Part shown: piece after piece, positions 52,662 to 64,000 of the stretch
How positions within the stretch are numbered: position 1 is the stretch's first letter
How the letters are laid out: the number at the start of each line of letters is the position of its first letter
Assembly (NCBI RefSeq): GCF_002775205.1
Contig: NC_036450.1
Location: forward strand, 16,635,479 to 16,699,478
Length of the DNA: 64,000 nt
Direction: 5' to 3'
DNA from: Xiphophorus maculatus
Taxonomy: Eukaryota; Chordata; Actinopteri; Cyprinodontiformes; Poeciliidae
Position numbers and translations under genes: made by a program
Notes under the pieces: generated by a model
Database searches by the model: none
Told to the model about the DNA's origin: nothing
The model's input: only the letters and a program-made list of their open reading frames with translations

Positions 52662-55600
52662 TCAGTATTTAGGTGGGATGACCATCATGGGATCACCTTT
52701 CTTTGGCCGCCACATAAGCACCTGGGCGTCATTGGCGTTGGGCTTCACCATGGCGTTGGGGGGGATGGGTTCATTCTTGCCCAGTATCTGAGGCTGTTCC
52801 TGGGCCACAGGCTCCTTTAAAACAGCCCTTTGACCCAGAGGCTTCTCTGGGTCCACCTGAATATGAAGCCTCATTCTCCAGCGGATTGTCCGGAGAACGA
52901 CTGTCTCTGAGGTGGCTTGGTTGATGGCAACCAGCCACGTGGTAAAGCTCTGGTCGCGTTGGATGCTGCTGAGCAGAGGCACATTGCTGTCACTGACCGG
53001 TACTCCCCAGGTAACACTGGGGTAAAAATTGTCATTCATGCTGACTGCGAACTTGCTGTCCTTCTTGGTGGGCCCTACCACAGTGCAGGTCTCTGTGGTG
53101 TTGCCATACCACGGGTAGTTGACGCCGTCTGAATCGCTGATTGCTTGGATCTTGCCATCACGCAGGTCTGGAAGCTCCCAACTTGACCTGGATGTTAGAA
53201 ATGGAGACACAAATGAGGCTTTAAACAGAAACTTAGCTTTTTTTTAATTTTAAGTAATCAAGGGTCAATGTATGGAAACTGTACTCTGGAAATGTTGAAT
53301 TTATCTGCTCTCCGATTACAATGTTTGAAATTATGGAGGTCTTATTTTAAGTGCAAGGGGACACAACTATTTAGAAATCTGACAACAATCGGGCAGAAAA
53401 ACATACATGTAAAAAACAATTTAAATGAAAACTATTTCCTTCAAAGAGATGTCGGTTGTTCATTTCGGCTGCCTCAACAGGTACTGGTCAGTTTGATTTG
53501 ACCTTCACTATTTTGTACTTTTGTAGTTTTGATTATATCATGCATGGTAGAAGTCTGGTATGAAAAGAAGCCATCAGCTCAAGAACATCAATAGATATTT
53601 TGTCAAATTGATGAAGGAGAACTGATCCAGCCAACTTCAGTCCATGATGGGAGAATGTGTAATGGCAAAGTTTCAACCTTTTAAGCTTGTTACAGCTGTT
53701 TCTCATAGAACATCCTGGATTTATAACTACTGGCAGCCTTTTACAAATCTCTGCAGAATACAAATTGAGACAAATGAATACAGTTAGTAAAGCTAACCAT
53801 AGCATAGGGGCCTGAAAAATGACCAAGGACAGTAACTGCTTCCCCATCTTTAAAAGAGGCAGAACAAGTTTATGTTTTATGCTGCATAATTTTTATTTAC
53901 TCAAAAATCTGATCATCCCTTGAAGTCTGAGAAGTTAATAAAGCCTCAGTTAAACAACGGCAAGCTAAAAGTAACCCCTTGAAATTGCTACATTTTGTTC
54001 TGTATTGGTTCAGTTGAACTCACAATGTGTAGGAAAGTCAATTTTATTTATTTTTTTAAAGTTGCTTCATCTTAGCGTGAGCTGTCCAGACAGACAGTCA
54101 TGCACAGGAGAAGTAAATGAATCTGACTGACTTTTTTAGGGTAAAAGACAGAGTCACATCTCCCTCACTGAAAATCAGATAAGACACAGCAGAAAACCTT
54201 GCACGGCTTTGCAGTATTTAGACCTGGTCTGCAACAGCGATATGCAAACGCACGCAGGTGTCCTCCAAGTCTCTGTTGCAATGATGCTGCCATTTGTAGA
54301 AACTCTATTACAGTGACTATTTTCTATCTAATCCAAACTGTTAACTCTTTAATTTAGCTCATTAAATCAGCATTTGTCTGAGACAGCTGAAAGTGACAAA
54401 AACACCAAAACCAACAAACCTTTTGAAAAACGACCAATCTCTTAGTTATTAGTTATCCTGTGTTAACTCAAATCATTTTGACTGTTTTCAATCGGTTAAA
54501 CACTGTTTAACGGCTACTACTTTCAAGCCAGGTAATTACTTCTTTTTAGCGAGAAACTAGGTCAGAAACAATCTTAGCAGACATGACAAAGTTTTAAGAA
54601 ACATCAGCCTACAATCTCTTATCGATAAATCTCTGCCCATATCAGAACTTCTTAAGATGAGCTTCATTTGACATTAACTTTGACAAGTGGCAGGAAGCCA
54701 CATACTGAACGAATTCATAGGATTGTGCAGGTAAAGTTTTGATGCAGGGTAGCAGAATTTTCACAATGTGCAAAACAAACGTTCAGGTCATTTATGTTAA
54801 CTACTCAAAGAAAATACAGCACAACTGATTGCTAAGCAGGCAGTGTGTAGATGCACAATCCAGCCCACTGACTGGTCTGCTGTTTGAGGACTGAGCTGAA
54901 GAGCCGTCTCCTGCAGCAGGTATTGATCCGAAAACTTTTGGCTGGGTCACCTTGGAACAGAATATATCTCGCCTTGGAAAAAATTAAAAAGGATCCGCAA
55001 AGCTTGGCTACTGTGGCAGAATCACAGGGAGAAATGTATCAACTGCACAGAGAGATGCTTTGTAGACTCGGCTTTTTAAAAATGATCTCATAATTTAAAC
55101 ATTGTGATTATTATGCTGTCAGTTGAAATGACAACAATGGAAACTTTATTTTGGTTTTGTTGGGGAGAGAACGGTATAAACCAGGGGTGGGCACTCCTGG
55201 TCCTCGAGGGCCGGTGTCCTGCAACTCTTAGATGTCTCCCTGGTCCAACACACCTGAATCCAACAGCTGAATCACCTCCTAAGTGCAGTCAAGTTCTCCA
55301 GAGTCCTGTTAACGACCTCATTATTTGACTCAGGTGTGTTGAAGTAGAGATGCATCTAAAAGTTGCAGGACACCGGCCCTCGAGGACCAGGAGTGCCCAC
55401 CCCTGGTATAAACCATGGTGGAGATACACTTTAACATACCAAAAAGTTGTTTGTGAAGCTTTTATGTGAATGTAAGAGGATGTGTGCCTTACTTTCTTGC
55501 TGTCATTCTTTATTCTCAATTATTGACAAGTTCAAAAATGTTAATAGCAACAGTAAAAAATAAATAAATTAGTATGGCCATGACTTAAAGAAATGACCAA

Positions 55601-58600
55601 ATCTGTGATTAAATGACACAAACTGCAAACCAAGTCACATTTTATGTCCAAGTCACATTTGATGTGTTTTCTTTGTTTTCGGCATTGACAGTAACTCATT
55701 TCAACCTTGTTATCTAACAACACAAGAAAGCCGATTCAAAGCCTGACAGCTTAATACTTCTGGTTTTCTTCCTTCTGACTTAAAACTACAATACAGTAAT
55801 GAAACATTTTGACACATACAGCAGGTGACAAAGAACATCTTAAGTGACTCAGTCCCTCTGTTCTGTCCAACATTGATTTTCTGTCTGCAGTGTGATAATA
55901 GATTACCTTTCGTTCCCTGATTTGGAGGATCAGCAGAATAGAGGCGAAGCAGTGCAACGAGCGGCCACACAACGTACTGCCTCTCTACCCTAAATTTACT
56001 TACATGCATTAAAGTGGAAGAAGCTTTATTAAATAAATGCACCTTTTATTGCTGTGGCATGAACTCACACTGAATAATGGAGAAAACAAAAGCGTGGGTG
56101 GCAAAATCAGTGGCATCCCTACAATTTCTATTACACAAACTATTAATCCAAGTTATTACAAAAGCATGTGGCGCAAAGCCGATTTTCTCTTAGCTACTCT
56201 TCAAAATGGGAAAGCCAAGAAACTGTGCTGTTTATTTAAAGTCTCTCAACTTTAATTTATCACGAAACATATATAAAAATTTCCACACGCCTAAGTCGGA
56301 ACAAGAAGTAAAACATTCAAGAGCGTTGTCTTCGACTCTTCTATTCAGATGCAGCATTTACTACACCCGGCATCAAAATATTTAAAGGAGACAGGAAGCA
56401 CCAAGCAGTGAACACAGGTAAACCAGAGTCTGTATCTCTACCCACTCCGGAGCTGTCACTGCGAGTGTGGAAACCACCACCAGTGTCCACTTCCTGTTTG
56501 CTTGCCTTTCCGGACAGAAACTCAAGCTTGAAGATTTGTAAGCGGTGCATGTTTTATGATTGCTTCAAAACCACCCAGATTAAATGAATGAATTTGGAAC
56601 ATTGTGCATGATTTTAAGGACCTGACAGGTTTCCTTCATGGGAGACAAAACACATATCTACAACCACTACTAGACCTCTTTGCTGTTTCCTGTTACTTTG
56701 CATGTTGTCGATAAGTACAGATACCTACTAAGGTAAGGCAAAGTAAATGTGTCCAAGAGACAGAGTAGACGAGTGTTTACATTAAGAAAACTGAGAAGCC
56801 TTTTAGTGTAAAGTCTGAGCTGTAAACAGCAATCTCTTTTTCTTTTCATTTCTACGTGCATGCAAGTATACGCCTGCCTCCTAACAGACGCACACGGGAT
56901 GTCGAAACCAACCAAACCATACCTCGCAATATCCCAACGGTGCACATGGGAGTGATGAATGTGCACAGAATTCTGAGTGCACCGTCCAAACCCAACAGAG
57001 AAATTATCAATATTACCATCCTCAGCTGTTCTGTGCAATTACAGCATGCTGGGCCGTTATCACCACCAAAAGCAACTATGTGGTATGAGATTCGAGCAAG
57101 GAGAATTCATCTTCTACTGCATCTTGACGGTAACTTTTAAACTCCAGAAAATGGGTATGTGGGGTACTTTTGGGCTGTGGCATTTGCATTTACTAAAATA
57201 ACTTATTTAGTATATTTTTCTCAAATATCTTCGCCTTCATATAGCGAGATGTAGGCATGACAAAACTTTTTTTACTAATACTGTGAAGGCTGGGCCTATG
57301 TATGCTTGAAGACCCTAAGGAGCACAACGAACTGGGTTAATGCACACATCACAGTTGTGGATGAAAACTGAGAAAGTCCAATATCTCCAGTGGCGTTTAT
57401 CTTATCAGTTTAAAAGCATTTATTGCTCACCATTGCCTGAATTTGCTTTTTCACAGCCTACCTTCATGTCCAACATCATCCAACACAAATAACAATATTA
57501 CAGTGGTCACAAAGTATTTGATTCCTCCAACCAACAACACCTACTGTATCCCTAAAAAGCTGTTTCTCCCTTACATACAATAAATCTTGAACAGAAGCAG
57601 CTTAGTGGCACAAATGAGGCAATAAATACATTTATAAAAACCCCACAAAAATAGTTCTATAAATACTTAACAGGTCCATGTTCATAATTCGTGCAGGGTG
57701 CCCATTACAGGGAGAGACACAAAGGATAAACAACCATACATGCAAACACATATGGGCAATTTAGAGCAACCAATTAACTTAACAGTCCTGTTTTTTGATT
57801 GTGAAAGGAAGCTTGAGAATCAAGAGAGAACTTATGCATGACATGCGTAGTAAGAACATGCAAATTATTTATTTTAATAAATAATAAATGAAATAAAAAC
57901 TATAAATAAAACTATTTTTGGTTTTTATTGACTGTGAGCCATAACCATCATATTTAACAGAAATAAACACTTGAAAATATATATTTATTTATGTGTAATG
58001 ACTCCACATTACACATAAGTTCCACTTTTTGAAATAAATTAAAGGAAATGAAGTTTTTGGTGACATTCTGACAGATGCACCTGCAGATTGGGTGAACAAA
58101 TGAAGCTGAACTTTTAAAGGTTAATGTTTCCTTTTATCCATCTCTCCATCACACACTTGGGAGGATGCACCTTTACTGACACTGAAACGGGGGGCTTACA
58201 GGGAAAAGAAACATGTTGGGCCATACACATGGGTGGGGGTGTCTGGCTCTAATCTTAGTGCTGCAGCACTCAGACATCCTCTTCTTTACAGATAAAGTAT
58301 ATTCTGATCAGCGTGTGGTCGCCCACAGTAAATAAGACGAGGACTGCATGTCTGACACACAGGAAACAGAAGAAAGGACAACACTAGTGCTAGCTGTCAC
58401 TAGGATATGAAAGGTCACAGCAATTATTATTCATCTAAATACTCCCATCTATGTAGCCATAGGCGAGAGCTGTTGCACATTTAGCTTTGAACATGTTAGT
58501 CTTTTTTTTTTCAGACAATGCAAAAAACCCCACAGGTGTTCTTGTGTAACCCAGATGCTGCAAGAGTTTCACTTCTGAGTGACATTTCCTCTGCCACGTA

Positions 58601-59027
58601 ATTTTAGCATTACTTGTTGCACGAAAACAGGAATTCAAACCTTCAGCCAATGAAATTAAGCAAAAAATAGAGAAGAAAAAAAGTCTCCCTGTTGGCAACT
58701 GGGCTCTCACTCTTTCAGTCATTCCCTGCTCTCTGTGTTTTAAGACTGAACAATTATCTTTTAAATTCAAAATACTTTTAAAGATTTTTTTTCTGAAAGG
58801 ACCACTGTAATTTTAATTGTTTATACATAATTTAATCCTCCTGCTTATAATTTCCTTAAAATGTATTTATTTATACTAGAATGAGACACAGTTCCAATTG
58901 GGTGATTTTCTGTTCTACTCAAACTTGGATAATGATATTAAAGTGCAAGTAGCACAGAAAATAAGTCAAAACGCTAAGCTCAATTTCTTATGATATTTTG
59001 CCATTTAAATAATAAATTTAATAGTCA

Positions 59028-59089
<62 letters not shown>

Positions 59090-59545
59090 ACTATGTCATC
59101 TAAAAATATATCTAATTTTAAAAAGTAAATTTACATAGATGAATGATTTTATTAAAAGTTCAATTTTATTTCATTTCATTTTACTTTGCTTTATTTTATT
59201 TTACTTTATATTATTTTTGCTATATTTTAACACCAGCACTCACTCGTCAAACATGCCAAAAGAGCCAGGCGCATATACTCACATCCCTTTGTCCCGGTAG
59301 GTATTGTAGAACATCATCTGGTTACACGCCTGGATCCACCCGATGGTCCACGTCTCTTTGGCCGCTACAGGCGGCACCAGGAGACGCGCATGAGCTCGGA
59401 AGTGCGGCGTCCGGTAGCGCAGAACCACGCTGGACGCCTCGTCGATGCTGGTGGGGTTGGAGTCGATGGACGTGTTCAGCTCCAGGACGATAACGCTGTC
59501 TCGGAAACTCTTGGGCTTACACTTGAGGCTCTGGATGCAGCCCAT
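52662..59545 (-). CDS. fam78a: fam78a, FAM78 family protein of unknown function, complete, two coding exons
   Basis: The gene is read leftward. Coding exon 1 is 59545-59283 and exon 2 is 53187-52662, joined by a GT-AG intron of 6.1 kb (donor GTGAGT, acceptor CAG) that splits a Met codon; the stop is TGA at 52664-52662. The protein is 262 aa, close to the FAM78 family length. It starts MGCIQSLKCK and carries the family hallmarks VVLRYRTPHF, TIGWIQACNQ, SSWELPDLRDGKIQAISDSD, GVNYPWYGNTTETC, SMNDNFYPSVTWGVPV, DQSFTTWLVA and the C-terminal VKPNANDAQVLMWRPK. No enzyme motif or membrane segment is visible, and the function is unknown. The Met-Gly-Cys start has G at -3 and +4; an in-frame ATG at 59647 would add 34 residues but has C at -3. 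FAM78A rather than FAM78B is chosen from the neighbours nup214 and plpp7. Confidence 0.93.
55182..55405. mobile_element. hAT-like palindromic MITE with perfect 8-bp target duplication
   Basis: A 224-bp element in the fam78a intron. Left end CAGGGGTGGGCACTCCTGGT; the right end is its exact complement. Arms continue through CCTCGAGGGCCGGTGTCCTG, so the paired arms exceed 40 bp. GTATAAAC flanks both sides (55174-55181 and 55406-55413). The near-perfect arms and duplication suggest recent insertion. Confidence 0.9.
57685..57870 (-). repeat. Decayed SINE-like repeat in the fam78a intron
   Basis: Blocks AAACAACCATACATGCAAAC, GCAATTTAGAGCAACCAATT, AACTTAACAGTCCTG, TTTTTTGATTGTGAAAGGAA and AGTAAGAACATGCAAATT match, in reverse orientation, the teleost repeat at 13079-13380. 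Confidence 0.55.
57989..58018. repeat. Perfect hairpin, 12-bp stem, in the fam78a intron
   Basis: TTATGTGTAATG and CATTACACATAA flank a six-base loop. It is AT-rich and probably incidental. Confidence 0.55.
59030..59088. repeat. TTA trinucleotide microsatellite
   Basis: About nineteen uninterrupted TTA units near the 5' end of the fam78a intron, roughly 200 bp from the exon 1 donor. Confidence 0.95.
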
Positions 59546-61078
59546 TGCACTGAATTGTAACACAGTCCACAAAAGCGCCCAAAGCTCTGGAGAAGGAGGT
59601 GGGGGAGAAGAAGAAAGACGCATGGAAACAGCAGGAAGAATCACCATAAGTTTGGACCTACACGCTCCTTTCTCCCTCCCCAACCCTCCAAAAAAAAAGA
59701 AAAAAAAAAGAAAAAAGATCTACAAAACCAAAACGCCTTTATATATCAAGAGTGACCAAAATTGCCATGCGTTGATCCGATACTGTCACAGGAGAGGAAG
59801 GCGAGCCAATAGAGAAGCTTCACAGCCGCAGAGCGCATGCTTTCCGGTGCGAAAATGCGACTTCACTTGCAGAAGTTGGGCATCGCAACTTTTTCTGATG
59901 CGTGCACTGATGGCCGCATACTGTCAAGATACAAAACAACTGCACGGAAAGGGGATCTAGAGATAGATTTGACAAGATCATTGAGAGGCTGGTGGCAATT
60001 CTGACCTAAATTATTAAAAGAACTACTAATGTTACATCTTGGAGTCAGATTTCCGTTTGTATAATTCATCAGAAGATAATCCGCAGGGAGACGACGACGT
60101 CCAAGCCGGTGACATGAATCATGATCAAAGACCGCTGTCGTGGATCAGTTCTTAAAATGAAGTGACTGTCTGAAGCATATATAGGCTACAGTCCACATAT
60201 TCTTAATTTAGAGTCCCAATTCCGCATGAAAATGTGACTTAACGAGTTAAGACAGCTGTATGTCGGATTAAGGGTTCGTGCAGTGTGAATGCATGAGTTT
60301 TGTCTATTTATAGCCGATTAAAAAGAAGAAGAAAAAAAAACAGCATGCAAAACGAGGTCTACCTATAAAACAACAGAGTGTAATATATCCAGTGTCTTCA
60401 GCGGTGTAAAATTCCTGGAGTGTACAGGAGCGAGGCGTTGACTCGCACAGTTCTTCGGTCAGAGAGGTAATTCCGTTATCCCCCCTCCCGTTATTCTTCT
60501 CCACAGCGGCGGCTGCGGTAGCCGTCCCGCCGAGAGAGGAGAGCCATCCCCGGCAGAGTTTAAGACTACATCGGCGACATCCAAAGGACACTGCAGGGTC
60601 AACGATTTGCCCCCTGTTCCATCGGTAACATAGGACTAGATTAAAAAAAACAAAAACCAAAAAACACTAAAGTCCGAAATAAATAAATGTAAAAAAAAAA
60701 AAAAAAAATGACAGACCTAATCCAAACAATTCATCTTGTCACATTGTTGAAGCCAGTGGGTCGCATGCTAGCATTTCGGGTTGTTATGCAGCTGTTGGAG
60801 TGAAATTCCTGAGCGAGCTGTCAGATCTCTGTCACCGTCCCATCGTTACAACGGCAGGTTCACCCCGCTGCTCACAGAGCCGCCGGAGAAGCAGCTTTAT
60901 AAGCATCTCCATGACGACACTTCCGCCTTGAGCAGTGAGCACGCTGGGAAATGTAGGCAGCATGAGAATCAACATAATTACTGCATAATAGACAGCTCTC
61001 TCTCTATTTTTTTATTTTATTTTTCGCTTTCAAGAAAAAAGTACCACATGACGTACCGCACAATGCAGCTTTTTTTTT

Positions 61079-61495
61079 CTCCCCTTTTCACGTTACAATC
61101 CCACTAACTTTATTGTATTTGATTGAGGATTTTTAACAGAACAACATGAAGTAGCATGTAGGTGATGTGAAAGGGAAATGATTTTCTAAATCTTTTGGAA
61201 ATAAGAATATAAAATGTGCTGCATGCATTTGTATTCAGCCTTCCCAAGTCAATACTTTGTAAAACCACCTTTCTATATAATTACAGCTCCAATTGTCTTT
61301 TGGGGTATTCGCATAACCCCAACATAAACTGATGCTTTTGTCTGTTGTTCTAATGTTCTTACAAAATTTGGTCAAAATCATTCCGCCTACAAATTGGGTT
61401 TCTTGTGGCTGTCTTTGAAAACTGTTTTTCCTATTGCGATGTTGCAAAATGAGAAACAGTTCACAGGGGGTGTGAATACTTCTGTAAGGAACTGT
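61079..61495. mobile_element. Decayed non-autonomous DNA transposon upstream of plpp7
   Basis: CCCCTTTTCACGTTACAATC at the left, AGTCAATACTTTGTAAAACC and GCTCCAATTGTCTTTTGGGG in the middle and GTGTGAATACTTCTGTAAGG at the right match, in order, the teleost family whose ends read about AGTGCCTTGCAAAAGTATTC. The left terminal repeat is eroded. The 95-codon antisense frame inside it (61235-61522) is not a gene. Confidence 0.7.
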
Positions 61496-62005
61496 GACAT
61501 AAAGCTGACGATTGTCTGTCATTGACCTCTGGGGATGGGTTAATCATAATTAAATGCACATCAATTTTAAAAACTTCAGTGGTATTAGCAAAATGTGGCC
61601 CTATTTAAAATAATTCTGAAAAGCCGAATTATTTTTTGTTCTAAGAAAATATCAGATATTGTGAAATGTTGGTGCACTTTATATTTTGTAAAGTTTTCAG
61701 TTCTAGTATTGTGATCGCTGAAATTGTAACTGGCCTATTTTGTCCAACCTTAGTTTCCAAAAGCATAATTTAAGTTCCAAACTTTATTTGCACTTATTTG
61801 TTAACATTTCCATTTTCTGTTTAATACTGTTATATATTCCTAACTTGCTTAGTTACTGTCAAAAAACCGAGATCTAATAAATAATAAGTAGGACCTTAAT
61901 GTACATAAATATGTCTCCTGAAGTGTTTTAAAATACCACACATTTATTGAGTAAGGACCTAAATCACAAACTAATTAAAATTAATTGTTTTTAGAATGTA
62001 AAATA

Positions 62006-62040
<35 letters not shown>
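62006..62040. repeat. ATG trinucleotide microsatellite
   Basis: About eleven ATG units followed by looser TAA units in the fam78a-plpp7 intergenic region. Confidence 0.95.
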
Positions 62041-63087
62041 AGTAATAGTAATTGTAATAATAATAATTTCAACTGTTATTCAACTAGTTCTTGATTATTT
62101 TACTGCAGATCAGCAAGACATAATTAAAACTGTCACTGCCTTTTCAACCAGTTCCTAACATTTGATTGGTTAAGCTGCCCGTGTTGACCAACAACATCTA
62201 GTCACGCATTGTTTGCGATGGGTGGGGTTGTAAAGTAACATTGCAGAAATTATTAGAGAAATAGTGAAATAATTTAAAGAATATTTGGTTTGGAAAATAA
62301 AAATGTGTTTTAAGCGTGTTAAAGTTTGTATTTATGAAAAAAAATATGTATTTGTTCTATATTCCAATAATAATTTACTCTAGTTATTATTTAATAAAGG
62401 TGTTTTGTTTTTTCTTATAAACTGTGGTGTTTGGAGATCCATAAGAAATGAGCCTATCAGCTTTGTTTTGTGGGGGGTTTTTTTTAAGTACCTTGGAGAA
62501 CTCCGCTTTACGTCAGGGCGCACCACTTAATCTGAATAGTGGTTGTGCGTGAACTACGTCAAATCTGCGCAGCAGCACTAGATGCAGCACCAACACAGCT
62601 GCATTGTCTTCCTCCTTTCTTTGTGCTCTCTCGGGTTTTACTACGTCCAGAATATGGCGACTCGCTCCCAGGATGTGAGAGGTGTGATGGATGCTGCGAG
62701 GAGGATCTGATGCCGGAGGTGAGACCACAGCGCCGCAGCTTGAGAGTTTCTTGCACATTTTACGCTGAGCTGTGCTGTATTGTTGTGTCTAACTGAAATG
62801 CTCATGTTGATATTAAAATTGTTTTGTGCCCATGCTGTAGGTCGGGTTTCACGGGATTGGCTGGAAGCTGATGCCATTCAGTAGCTGCGCTCTGCCCGTC
62901 TGCGTGATATAAACAACATGGACATCGCGCATTCCCCACACACTAAATATAGCTATTAAGGCCACAGGAGGGGGAGGACTGGTGTTATTCCGAGACAGTG
63001 GGCCGTCGTGGTGAACTCAAACCCAGGTGGTTTACCTTCCGGGGATTTATCTTTTATTGGGCCCTCAGAAGGAAAGCTCGATTCTGA

Positions 63088-64000
<913 letters not shown>

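Larger units (their letters stand above)
53188..59282 (-). other. fam78a: Single large intron of fam78a
   Basis: This 6.1-kb intron has no recognisable exon of another gene. It contains a MITE with an 8-bp target duplication (55182-55405), a decayed SINE-like piece (57685-57870), a perfect 12-bp-stem hairpin (57989-58018) and a TTA microsatellite (59030-59088). Confidence 0.7.

Noticed and set aside
61235..61522. 95-codon antisense frame upstream of plpp7
   Set aside because: It lies inside a decayed non-autonomous transposon and has no transposase motif.

Overview
The window is a stretch of vertebrate nuclear genome, almost certainly from a teleost fish. Genes are split by GT-AG introns, the DNA is AT-rich with long TG, AT, TTA and ATG microsatellites, and the introns and spacers carry several repeat families familiar from ray-finned fish genomes: a Tc1/mariner-type MITE with TA flanks, hAT-like palindromic MITEs with 8-bp target duplications, and decayed SINE-like copies. 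The species cannot be named from the sequence. Nothing here is prokaryotic, viral or plasmid-borne.

Layout. (1) 1-5377: the 3' half of a nacc gene (best call nacc2, plus strand). Four exons encode the BEN domain and an acidic C-terminal tail; the BTB exons lie upstream of the window. A probable 3' UTR of about 5.4 kb follows, to a poly(A) signal near 10828. (2) 12248-39367: a complete nup214 gene on the plus strand. I reconstruct 36 coding exons that join in frame into 1,988 codons plus stop: an N-terminal beta-propeller, a Ser/Thr/Pro linker, a coiled-coil block and a long FG-repeat tail ending in Trp-Arg-Ser. (3) 39.5-52.6 kb: a gene-poor spacer rich in repeats. (4) 59545-52662: fam78a on the minus strand, two coding exons, 262 aa, starting Met-Gly-Cys. 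(5) 63094-63574: the first coding exon of plpp7 (plus strand); the window ends in its first intron. nup214 and fam78a are tail to tail, and fam78a and plpp7 are head to head.

The genes are not a functional operon. nup214 encodes a cytoplasmic-face nucleoporin for mRNA export, nacc2 a nuclear BTB/BEN transcriptional repressor, plpp7 a nuclear-envelope membrane protein related to lipid phosphatases, and fam78a a conserved protein of unknown function. The order nup214-fam78a-plpp7 matches human 9q34.13; the nacc gene next to nup214 does not match the human neighbour.

I found no undescribed system. The points most worth checking are two in-frame NAGNAG acceptors and a tandem donor in nup214, a pair of related MITEs with an internal segment in opposite orientations, MITEs with perfect target-site duplications, a possible dual-acylation N-terminus on fam78a, and a long open frame in the spacer near 44.0-44.5 kb.
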